Source of the DNA: Bacteroidales bacterium
Lineage (GTDB): Bacteria > Bacteroidota > Bacteroidia > Bacteroidales > UBA932
Reading direction: 5' to 3'
Length of the DNA stretch: 8,183 nt
Assembly: GCA_018433265.1 (NCBI GenBank)
Contig: JAHDRO010000071.1
Location: forward strand, 1-8,183
This document shows positions 1 through 7,408 of this stretch, one piece after another. A program made the translations under genes and the position numbers. Under the pieces are notes generated by a model. It was not told the origin of the DNA, did not search any database, and saw only the letters and a list, made by a program, of their open reading frames with translations. The first letter of the stretch is position 1. Every line of letters starts with the position of its first letter.

Positions 1-948
1 AACTCCTTTTGTTGATTCGACTGAGCGAAGTGCAGCTCTGTCCATTATTTCTACAGCTGTAACAGGGGCAGATTTCAATATAGTTACAGCAGTACATGCT
101 TGCTCTATATCAGGATATATAGCAAGAGCAAGAGCCTTATCTTTGTATTCAACAACTGTTTTGTAGGTGATGTCAGAAATAAATGCAAGAGTACCTTCAG
201 AGCCAATAATCAGATGTTTAAGAATTTCGAACCCATCTTTGAAATCAGTAAATGCATTCAGACTGTACCCAGTTGTATTTTTGATTTTATATTTCTGTTT
301 GATTTTTTCTCGAAGTATTTCATTAGAATCAATCTCTTCAGCCAATTTCTCAAGGCCTTTAAGTAAAAACGAATGACTTTTGGTAAAAGATTCCCGACTT
401 TCTTTATCTGCAGTATCGAGAATTGTACCGTCACTCATTATAATTCGAATGTCAACTATTGTTTTATATGAGTTTTCTGATGTTCCACAACACATTCCAC
501 TAGCATTATTGGCGGCAATACCTCCTATCATGGCACTGTCTAATGATGCAGGATCTGGACCGATTTTTCTACTGTATCTCTCAAGGTACCTGTTTGCCTG
601 CTCTCCTCTGATACCAACTTGAAGACGTATTTTCTCGCCGTTTTCTATAATCTGATGTTTTTGCCATCCATGTGTTGCCAAAACAAGAACAGAATCGCTG
701 ATTGCCTGGCCTGAAAGAGATGTTCCTGCAGCCCTGAAGGTAACCGGTATGTCAAATTTACTTGCCTGCCGAACGACTAGTTGGAGTTCTTTTTCATCCT
801 TGACTTTTACCACAAGTTTTGGAATTAGTCTGTAAAAAGATGCATCAGTTCCAAAAGCCAGAGTACTTAAAGCATCATGATGGATTCTTTCGGAAGGGAT
901 CTTTTTGAGAAGTTCATTATAGAACTCTTTATATTTTCCTGTTATCAT
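1..948 (-). CDS. FAD-linked oxidase, GlcD/D-lactate dehydrogenase type (C-terminus beyond window)
   Basis: The gene begins with ATG at 948 and stays open to base 1, giving 316 visible residues; the 3' part is missing. The visible part is an FAD_binding_4 (PCMH-type) domain. It has a TFRAAGTSLSGQ phosphate-binding loop (about residues 70-81), a GPDPAS segment (130-135), GGIAANNASGMCCGT (142-156) and IIGSEGTLAF (247-256). The start of the FAD-oxidase C domain follows. Enzymes of this family oxidise 2-hydroxy acids such as D-lactate, glycolate or D-2-hydroxyglutarate. The FRLIP-like N-terminus (residues 38-43) and the SLSGQ/NNASGM spacing resemble the long Bacteroidota proteins in which this half is fused to a C-terminal Fe-S (CCG) domain. 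The fusion is inference because that part is off the window, and the substrate cannot be assigned. The start codon lies in an ATGA overlap with the stop of the upstream thioredoxin-fold gene, which supports both the start choice and translational coupling as last visible gene of the operon. Confidence 0.88.
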   Translation of the reverse strand, partial: MITGKYKEFYNELLKKIPSERIHHDALSTLAFGTDASFYRLIPKLVVKVKDEKELQLVVRQASKFDIPVTFRAAGTSLSGQAISDSVLVLATHGWQKHQIIENGEKIRLQVGIRGEQANRYLERYSRKIGPDPASLDSAMIGGIAANNASGMCCGTSENSYKTIVDIRIIMSDGTILDTADKESRESFTKSHSFLLKGLEKLAEEIDSNEILREKIKQKYKIKNTTGYSLNAFTDFKDGFEILKHLIIGSEGTLAFISDITYKTVVEYKDKALALAIYPDIEQACTAVTILKSAPVTAVEIMDRAALRSVESTKGV

Positions 949-2444
949 TTTACCAATTCATTTAATTTGGTTGTACTTATTTTTTTTGCGATAATTTTTT
1001 TATCACTGTCGAGAAGATAAATCATTGGTACCTCTTCTGTTCTGAATTTATAGAAGAGTTCCAGTCTGTTCTCATCTTTAACAAAACATCTTATCCATTG
1101 ACACTTTTTCTCTTTGACTGACTTTATAAAATCTTCAAATCTACTTTCAACATCTACTGCAAGGATAAATGCCCCTTTTTTATGGAGCGCTTTGTAAATA
1201 TCAGCCAAATCCATTCCAAAAGGTTTGCAAACAGCACATTTAGGACTGTAAAAATATAAAATTGTGTATTTTGCGTTAATTTCATGTAATCTTACAGGTT
1301 TTAATTTATCAGTATAGAAGATAAAATCATTTGCAATTGCTCCTATTTTGTTGCTCTTTATTCTCTCAATCATTTTTGGCACGTAATCTTCCGGAAACGA
1401 GTTATCCAACCAAAGTTCTTTTCTGTTTTGTATGTAATTTTCTGCAACATAAATTGCACAATTTTGATAAGTTGTGTCATCTGAACGTTGTAAAATATCA
1501 AACAATTCAGTAAACATCATTCTATAAAGATCAATATCACTTTCTATACTTTTAATAAAGAGAGGTTCGATAGCGAATCTTATAGCCAAAGTATCGTCAA
1601 GTTTTACGACTTTAAGGTAATCATTCAGAAATGCACGTATGTTTTTTGACAAGTTATTTCTGCTCTCAGTACATGAACTTAATAATTGGTCTAATGATGT
1701 GTGGTCAAGATTGCGACCAATAATTGTTTTATCTCCATCAAGGAGAAAGATTTGAGGGGTTTTAAGCACATTATACAGTTTATGGAATCCGCTTTTAAAA
1801 TCCGGATCCCACACAAAAGTCCAATTGTTTACTGATTTTGGAAATTCATCTCTGATGAATTGTTTAAGATTGTTTTCGTTGGCTTGTGTATAAACAGCAT
1901 ATATATGCAAATCGCTGTCCTTGAATTTATTTGCAATTTCAATTAGTTTAGGCAGCTCTTTTTGACAGAGACTGCAATCTGTATCAAAAAAATAGATAAC
2001 AGTATAATTTGCATCCAAATTTCTTAAAGAATGCAAATTGCCGGAAGTATCAGGAAGAATAAGTTCAGGAGCTTTCATTCCTATTAGGGAGTTCTCGTTA
2101 AATTCGACGAAGAGTCTAAGGAAAAGCATTCCATCATCTCCCTGCCAATTGAGTTTTTTGTTTAAAAAATAGTTTTTGGCAATATGAATGGCGACACTTT
2201 CCATTCCCATGATTGGGGAAGAATAAAATTTATTAAAAAGATATCCTGCAATATGAGTCTGAATAGCAGTATCATTGCTTATATTTATCAAATAATCACA
2301 GGCTGCATTTAAAGAGTCTGGCGAAGGAGGAGTCATTGCTATATACTGATCGATATATTTTTCCAGCTTCTCTTTCTCCTGACCATGGACACTAATGATA
2401 AGGCAACAAATTAAACCAAATATTGAAAGTGCCTTGCGAATCAT
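945..2444 (-). CDS. Secreted tandem thioredoxin-fold protein (DUF5106/TlpA-like), two CxxC modules
   Basis: This 499-residue protein starts with a signal peptide: a charged MIRK, a hydrophobic core (about residues 5-19) and a probable cleavage after SVHG before QEKEK. It is therefore expected in the periplasm. It contains two modules of the same design. Module 1 (about 25-255) is a helical DUF5106-like segment, then a TlpA/AhpC-type thioredoxin fold beginning GMKAPELILPD, with C157-S-L-C160 and a cis-proline motif at TP230. Module 2 (about 265-499) repeats the plan, with C403-A-V-C406 and VP473. Both CxxC motifs follow a beta strand of the form YFF/YFY, as in thiol-disulfide oxidoreductases, so a redox role in the envelope is likely; the partner is unknown. 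The ATG directly follows the coaD TGA, and the stop overlaps the oxidase start as ATGA. Neither CxxC is the usual WCxPC, since no Trp precedes and no Pro lies between, so redox potential or specificity may differ. I see no convincing lipobox. Confidence 0.85.
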   Translation of the reverse strand: MIRKALSIFGLICCLIISVHGQEKEKLEKYIDQYIAMTPPSPDSLNAACDYLINISNDTAIQTHIAGYLFNKFYSSPIMGMESVAIHIAKNYFLNKKLNWQGDDGMLFLRLFVEFNENSLIGMKAPELILPDTSGNLHSLRNLDANYTVIYFFDTDCSLCQKELPKLIEIANKFKDSDLHIYAVYTQANENNLKQFIRDEFPKSVNNWTFVWDPDFKSGFHKLYNVLKTPQIFLLDGDKTIIGRNLDHTSLDQLLSSCTESRNNLSKNIRAFLNDYLKVVKLDDTLAIRFAIEPLFIKSIESDIDLYRMMFTELFDILQRSDDTTYQNCAIYVAENYIQNRKELWLDNSFPEDYVPKMIERIKSNKIGAIANDFIFYTDKLKPVRLHEINAKYTILYFYSPKCAVCKPFGMDLADIYKALHKKGAFILAVDVESRFEDFIKSVKEKKCQWIRCFVKDENRLELFYKFRTEEVPMIYLLDSDKKIIAKKISTTKLNELVK

Positions 2445-2936
2445 TCAAACTTTATTTAGATATTCAGATATGTCAACTCCATCAGGAAGGAAAGGGGTTG
2501 CATCACCTCCGTTTATTATAACATCTCTTACTACAGTAGAAGAGATAAATGAGTATTCATGACGTGATGGTATAAAAACAGTAAGAATATCTGGGGCCAT
2601 ACTTAGATTAGCTTGAGCTACTGCTCTTTCCATCTCAAAGTCAGTTGTAGTTCTTAGTCCTCGTATTATGAACTTTATATTTGCTTTTTTACAAAAGTCT
2701 ATTGTTAATCCGGAGTAGGATGCGATTTCAATATTATTGTTTAGATTAATTGACCTGACGCCATCCTCTATCAATTTCACTCTCTCTTCAACAGTGAAAA
2801 GTCCTTTTTTCTGGGTATTGTATCCTACGGCTACAACTACTTTGTCAAAGAGCTTTAGTGCAGATTTTAAGATATCGATATGTCCTAATGTAATAGGATC
2901 AAAAGATCCGGGGAATAATGCAATATTCATGATCAT
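2445..2936 (-). CDS. coaD: Phosphopantetheine adenylyltransferase CoaD
   Basis: CoaD transfers AMP from ATP to 4'-phosphopantetheine to form dephospho-CoA, the penultimate step of coenzyme A synthesis in the cytoplasm. The 163-residue length matches the bacterial family (about 160). Diagnostic nucleotidyltransferase motifs are present: FPGSFDPITLGH (residues 8-19, with the T/HxGH signature T16-L-G-H19), IRGLRTTTDFE (91-101) and the C-terminal ISSTVVRD (131-138). The chosen ATG at 2936 forms an ATGA overlap with the dapF stop. A second in-frame ATG at 2930, giving MNIALFPG, fits the family N-terminus equally well and cannot be excluded; the two differ by only two residues. The stop is directly abutted by the start of the thioredoxin-fold gene (TGAATG). 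All catalytic motifs look intact. Confidence 0.96.
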   Translation of the reverse strand: MIMNIALFPGSFDPITLGHIDILKSALKLFDKVVVAVGYNTQKKGLFTVEERVKLIEDGVRSINLNNNIEIASYSGLTIDFCKKANIKFIIRGLRTTTDFEMERAVAQANLSMAPDILTVFIPSRHEYSFISSTVVRDVIINGGDATPFLPDGVDISEYLNKV

Positions 2937-3757
2937 ATTTCAATTTCACAGGTAAAGACATAAGTAGCAGGGCCTTTAAGTTTTATGTTGGAGTATTCGT
3001 CTTCGCCATTGTAGTCAAATTTAACATCAAGAATATCACCAATAGTTTGTACTCTTGTGGAAACAGTACCTGAAGGATAGAGATTTCTCTGAAATAATTT
3101 ATGAAATGCAATTGCAGAAGCAGTAACGCCTGTTCCACAGGCATACGTTTCATCCTCTACGCCTCTCTCAAAAGTCCTTACGAAAAGGTCTACACCTTCA
3201 GGAATAGCACTTCTTCCCCAATTGCCCTGTACAAAATTTACATTTGTGCCACCATGAAAATTTGGATGATGTCTCCAGAATTTACCTTGTTCCAAGACAT
3301 CATAATCCTTTAACTTCTCGACAAAAATCACAAGATGAGGAGCTCCGGTATTAAGAAAAAATGACTTGGGAGAGTATTCCTTAACTTCATGAACATCTAT
3401 CATTTCAAGCTCAACTATGCATTTCGAAGGAGTACCCACTAGTACTGTTCCTCTATGTTCTCCATCACTTGCCTCAAAATGATAATTTTTTATTCCTGAA
3501 TGGTATGCAAAAGCAACCAGACATCTTCCTCCATTCCCACACATTGGGCCTTCTATTCCGTCAGAATTGTAGAATTTCATCGAGAAATCATATTTTTCGC
3601 TTTTTTCGAGTAGCATCAGACCATCTGCCCCTATTCCGAATCTTCTGTGGCATAAATGTCTGATTTGTTCTGCAGATAGTTCAATATTATTATTTTGGTT
3701 ATCTAAAATAATGAAGTCGTTACCTGCTCCCTGGTACTTATGCACCTTAATTATCAT
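2933..3757 (-). CDS. dapF: Diaminopimelate epimerase DapF
   Basis: DapF interconverts LL- and meso-2,6-diaminopimelate without a cofactor, supplying lysine synthesis and the peptidoglycan cross-linking residue. From the ATG at 3757 it has 274 residues, the usual length. The N-terminal KVHKYQGAGNDFIILDN is the family hallmark. The two catalytic cysteines lie in MCGNGGRC (Cys73) and YACGTGVTAS (Cys207), each in one of the two pseudo-symmetric halves; GIGADGL (about 43-49) and the ERGVEDET segment just before the second cysteine are also typical. A TTG at 3763 would add two residues (MI), but the ATG is preferred because an AGGA sequence sits about 6 bases upstream. With that start the gene overlaps the end of lpxB-ogt by 11 bases (3747-3757), so its ribosome binding site lies inside the upstream coding region. 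Its stop overlaps the coaD start as ATGA. Confidence 0.96.
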   Translation of the reverse strand: MIIKVHKYQGAGNDFIILDNQNNNIELSAEQIRHLCHRRFGIGADGLMLLEKSEKYDFSMKFYNSDGIEGPMCGNGGRCLVAFAYHSGIKNYHFEASDGEHRGTVLVGTPSKCIVELEMIDVHEVKEYSPKSFFLNTGAPHLVIFVEKLKDYDVLEQGKFWRHHPNFHGGTNVNFVQGNWGRSAIPEGVDLFVRTFERGVEDETYACGTGVTASAIAFHKLFQRNLYPSGTVSTRVQTIGDILDVKFDYNGEDEYSNIKLKGPATYVFTCEIEI

Positions 3758-5420
3758 TATCAATCCTATTTGAATTAAAGTTCGAGTTTGAGTTAAAAAG
3801 ATTTACTTCAGAGCTTTCATAAGCTTTTTCGAGAGTAAGAAGAAATAGTTTTTTATCTATTCCCATGTTGAAACCTGTTAGTTTGTTATTTGCGCCTATA
3901 ACCCTGTGACAAGGAATCACTATCGGGAGAGGATTCAGCCTGCAAGCATTACCTACGGCTCTGCTGGCATCTTTAGTTTCTACAATTGAGGCTATTTCAC
4001 CGTACGTCTTAACCTGACCATATGGAATATTGGACAGCTCTTTCCAGACTTTCTGTTGAAAAGGAGTACCGGTTGGTTTTAAAGGAATGTCAAAAACTTT
4101 ACGCTTTTCTGCAAAATATTCTTCCAGTTGCCTTGCCGCATTTTCGAGTATTGAATTTCCTTTTGGGTTGGATTTTTCATGATATTTTTCTTCTTTATCT
4201 TCTCTGATATATCTTATTGCAACTAGAGATTCTTCGTCTGCTATCAGTTTAAGCATGCCGATAGGAGATTTATAATATTTATAATATAAATTTTCATCAG
4301 ATAGAGATTGAATCTCACTCAACATAGATTCTGCGATTCGCCTGGATGAGCTGGCATCTCCCAATATTTTTCTCAATTTGGCATATTTGTTTCTGATTTT
4401 TATGCTCTCTTTTTCTGAAAGAATCTTACGTAGTTCGTCAGCTAAATTTTTAACAGTACAGTCCTCTTGAATAAGCTCTTTGACAACAGGCTGGTTGAAA
4501 ATGAGATTGACGAGACTTATATATTTTACCTTTACAAATGGCCGGATTATAGCTACTGAAATTGGATTTGCTCTGTAACAAACCACCTGTGGCGTATCGA
4601 GAATTGCCGCTTCAAGACTTGCTGTACCGGAACATAATGCTGTAGCCTTGGAATGTTTTAGTAACGAGTATGTTTCACCAAACAGGAGTTTTATAGTTGT
4701 ACCTGATATGTATGGAAGGTATATTTTCTCATCGATTGATGGTGCGCCGGCGACAATGAGTTGATAATCCGGAAACTCGTTTTCAAGTTTGGAGAAAACA
4801 GGCAAAAGGTGTTTTACCTCACTTACTCTACTACCCGGAAGCAGAGTAATAATTGGTTTTTGATCAAGATTGCATCTTTTGGTGAATTCTTCAAAGCTCT
4901 CAGAATTGCATCTGTGACCGGCAATGCTGTCGAGAAGAGGATTCCCAAAATAGAAAACTTTAATTCCCTTTTTCTTATAATAGTTAACTTCGAATGGAAA
5001 AATTATAAAGATTCTGTCTACATATTTTGTCAGGCTTTTAATTCTCCATTCTTTCCATCCCCAAACAGTAGGAGGGATGTAATAAAATACTCTTAATGAA
5101 TGTTTCCTGGCAAATTTGGCTATTCTGAAATTAAAACCGGGATAGTCAATAAGAATTATAACATCAGGTTGATATTCAATAATATCTTTTTTACAAAATT
5201 GCAGATTACGAATAATGGGCCCTAATTTTGAAATCACATCAAATATTCCCATCACTGCAGTTTGTTTGTAGTGTTTTACAAGAGTTCCTCCTACTGAAGC
5301 CATCAGATCGCCTCCCCAGAAGCGTATCTGAGCTTCCTGATCTACCTCAAAAAGCGCTTTCATGAGATTGGATCCATGAAGATCTCCTGATGCCTCACCT
5401 GCAATGATGTAATATTTCAT
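3747..5420 (-). CDS. lpxB: Fusion: lipid-A-disaccharide synthase (LpxB) + O6-alkylguanine-DNA alkyltransferase (Ogt)
   Basis: One uninterrupted 557-codon frame encodes two unrelated enzymes. Residues 1 to about 370 are a full-length LpxB (GT19), the inverting glycosyltransferase that joins UDP-2,3-diacylglucosamine and lipid X into the lipid A disaccharide at the inner membrane. Motifs are AGEASGDLHG (7-16), DYPGFN (92-97), PPTVWGWKEWR (116-126), LLPGSRVSEV (193-202) and SGTASLEAAILDTPQVVCYR (264-283). Residues about 377-533 are a complete MGMT/Ogt domain, which repairs O6-alkylguanine by transferring the alkyl group to its own cysteine. It has TPFQQKVWKELSNIPYGQVKTYGEIA-type helices with Tyr473, Arg487 as the likely arginine finger, Asn496, active-site P-C504-H-R-V and Glu531. 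The GG of the usual binding-wing motif is MG here (GFNMGI, 516-521). The tail (534-557) is Asn/Ser-rich. The start at 5420 is an ATGA overlap with surE. An in-frame ATG at 4325 (Met366) could in principle yield a separate 192-residue Ogt. A lost stop or a sequence error joining two adjacent genes is the main alternative to a true fusion. Confidence 0.93.
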   Translation of the reverse strand: MKYYIIAGEASGDLHGSNLMKALFEVDQEAQIRFWGGDLMASVGGTLVKHYKQTAVMGIFDVISKLGPIIRNLQFCKKDIIEYQPDVIILIDYPGFNFRIAKFARKHSLRVFYYIPPTVWGWKEWRIKSLTKYVDRIFIIFPFEVNYYKKKGIKVFYFGNPLLDSIAGHRCNSESFEEFTKRCNLDQKPIITLLPGSRVSEVKHLLPVFSKLENEFPDYQLIVAGAPSIDEKIYLPYISGTTIKLLFGETYSLLKHSKATALCSGTASLEAAILDTPQVVCYRANPISVAIIRPFVKVKYISLVNLIFNQPVVKELIQEDCTVKNLADELRKILSEKESIKIRNKYAKLRKILGDASSSRRIAESMLSEIQSLSDENLYYKYYKSPIGMLKLIADEESLVAIRYIREDKEEKYHEKSNPKGNSILENAARQLEEYFAEKRKVFDIPLKPTGTPFQQKVWKELSNIPYGQVKTYGEIASIVETKDASRAVGNACRLNPLPIVIPCHRVIGANNKLTGFNMGIDKKLFLLTLEKAYESSEVNLFNSNSNFNSNRIDNDN

Positions 5421-6184
5421 ATTTTCCAGAGTGATTTTAGCCTTTTAACCTCATCGTAATCCGTATTGTCTATTTTGTGAGCGACAACACTGACATATCC
5501 ACTTTCAACTACATTGTTGTCAGATTTTTCATTATCAGGTTCAAGGTTGAGAAATTCTCCTGTCATCCAGTAATATTTGAAACCGTAAGGGTCTTCTCTC
5601 TGTTCAAACTCTTTGATCCATTTACCTCTTCCCTGTTTGGCAAATTTAATACCCTTAATCTCTTCCGGTTTAAGATCAGGAAAATTGACATTTAAATAAG
5701 CATCAGGGCCAACAGGATGTTCAATAAAATTATCAATAATTATCTTTCCGAAATGTGTAACACCTGAAAAATCTGCATCTTGTTTATGTGAGCAGAGCGA
5801 CAGCCCAATGGACGGAATGCCGTAAATAGTGCCTTCTATTGCTGCGCCAAGTGTGCCGGAGTATAATGATGCAATTGATGCATTTGAGCCGTGATTGATA
5901 CCTGATACAAGAAAATCAGGTAACTCGTCCGGAAATAACTGATTCATTGCAATTTTAACGCAATCTGCCGGTGTTCCCGAACATGCGTAAACTTTCAATC
6001 CATTACCACTCTTCAATTCTGTCAATCTCAGCGGTTTGCCAATAGTTAGTGCAACCGACATCCCTGATTGTGCCTCAAAAGGTGCAACAACTGTTAACTC
6101 TCCATATGGGAGCATCATCTCTACCAAGTGCGAAATTCCTTTTGATTTAACTCCGTCGTCATTAGTAATCAGAATCTTCCTCAT
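5417..6184 (-). CDS. surE: 5'/3'-nucleotidase SurE
   Basis: SurE is a metal-dependent phosphatase that removes phosphate from nucleoside monophosphates (and in some species short polyphosphate); it is linked to stationary-phase survival. The 255-residue length is typical. The N-terminal ILITNDDG carries metal ligands Asp9 and Asp10, VVAPFEAQSGMS supplies Ser40, and SGINHGSN supplies Asn97. The YSGTLGAAIEG segment (108-118) and LNVNFPD (164-170) are also family signatures. It is the first gene of the minus-strand operon: a candidate promoter lies just upstream (6219-6252), and the next gene, lpxB-ogt, overlaps its stop as ATGA. SurE next to LpxB is a familiar pairing in Bacteroidota. The start ATG at 6184 is preceded by an A-rich stretch without a clear Shine-Dalgarno, as is common in the phylum. 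Confidence 0.96.
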   Translation of the reverse strand: MRKILITNDDGVKSKGISHLVEMMLPYGELTVVAPFEAQSGMSVALTIGKPLRLTELKSGNGLKVYACSGTPADCVKIAMNQLFPDELPDFLVSGINHGSNASIASLYSGTLGAAIEGTIYGIPSIGLSLCSHKQDADFSGVTHFGKIIIDNFIEHPVGPDAYLNVNFPDLKPEEIKGIKFAKQGRGKWIKEFEQREDPYGFKYYWMTGEFLNLEPDNEKSDNNVVESGYVSVVAHKIDNTDYDEVKRLKSLWKI

Positions 6185-6218
6185 TTTTTATTCAAATCGA
6201 TTTCTTTCTTTAATCTTA

Positions 6219-6252
6219 CAAAAATAGTAATTTTGCCGGAGTATTCCCCAAA
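6219..6252 (-). promoter_or_regulatory. Candidate promoter for the surE operon (leftward)
   Basis: On the minus strand, TATTTTTG (6226 down to 6219) matches the Bacteroidota -7 element TAnnTTTG. A TTTG lies upstream at 6252-6249, with 22 bases between them, inside the 17-23 spacing described for Flavobacterium-type promoters. Transcription would start near 6212, leaving a leader of roughly 28 bases before the surE ATG. This is motif matching only; the start site has not been mapped. Confidence 0.5.
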
Positions 6253-6266
6253 AATGCTTATATTTG
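6232..6266 (+). promoter_or_regulatory. Candidate promoter for gap (rightward)
   Basis: TATATTTG at 6259-6266 matches the TAnnTTTG -7 element, and TTTG at 6232-6235 is 23 bases upstream, at the upper end of the accepted spacing. The predicted start is near 6273, with a leader of about 33 bases that is A-rich before the gap ATG and has no Shine-Dalgarno. A second TAnnTTTG match (TAATTTTG, 6228-6235) overlaps the upstream TTTG but has no partner further upstream, so it is less likely to be a -7 box. Confidence 0.55.
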
Positions 6267-6279
6267 CCCAAGATTATAA

Positions 6280-7311
<1,032 letters not shown>

Positions 7312-7333
7312 TATTTTCAGATAATGTTGTTTT

Positions 7334-7369
7334 TAACCTTTCGGATAATTTCCGGAAGGTTATCTTTTT
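7334..7369 (+). terminator. Rho-independent terminator of gap
   Basis: A 12-bp stem (7334-7345 with 7351-7362, one G-U wobble) has a five-base loop TAATT and is followed at once by a T-rich run (TTTTT at 7365-7369). It starts 22 bases after the gap stop. It should separate gap from the next gene, which has its own -7-like element. Confidence 0.85.
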
Positions 7370-7383
7370 ATAAACCGTATCTT

Positions 7384-7391
7384 TATATTTG
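7384..7391 (+). promoter_or_regulatory. Candidate -7 element for the membrane sensor gene
   Basis: TATATTTG matches TAnnTTTG and is identical to the candidate gap -7 box. It lies between the gap terminator and the ATG at 7409. No TTG is present at the expected distance upstream, where the terminator T-tract sits, so the promoter is incomplete by motif. The leader would be only about 11 bases. Confidence 0.4.
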
Positions 7392-7408
7392 CATATAAAA
7401 CTTAAATT

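Larger units (their letters stand above)
6219..6266. repeat. 48-bp imperfect inverted repeat between surE and gap
   Basis: The segment is an imperfect dyad centred between 6242 and 6243: 16 of 24 position pairs are complementary. The outer arms are the two -7 elements (CAAAAATA on the left, TATATTTG on the right). An inner arm pairs ATTTT (6230-6234) with AAAAT (6251-6255). The centre is the near-palindrome GGAGTATTCC (6238-6247). Part of the symmetry follows from having two divergent promoters; the central part does not, and could be an operator. Confidence 0.4.

Noticed and set aside
138..145. TATCTTTG on the plus strand, a TAnnTTTG promoter match
   Set aside because: It lies inside the oxidase gene on the antisense strand with no plus-strand gene downstream; such matches are expected by chance in AT-rich DNA.
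100..622. Plus-strand open frames near the left edge
   Set aside because: The minus strand there encodes the FAD-binding motifs of the oxidase in an unbroken frame, so the plus-strand frames are shadows.
2385..2444. Possible lipoprotein signal (Cys-Cys in the signal peptide) in the thioredoxin-fold protein
   Set aside because: The cysteines sit in the middle of the hydrophobic core without an L-[AS]-[GA]-C lipobox; an ordinary signal peptide cleaved before QEKEK fits better.
3758..3763. TTG upstream start for dapF, adding two residues
   Set aside because: The ATG at 3757 has an AGGA at suitable distance and gives the usual DapF N-terminus; a TTG start brings nothing.
4761..5096. Plus-strand open frame of 111 codons inside lpxB
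   Set aside because: It is antisense to strongly conserved LpxB coding sequence, and its translation shows no recognisable domain.
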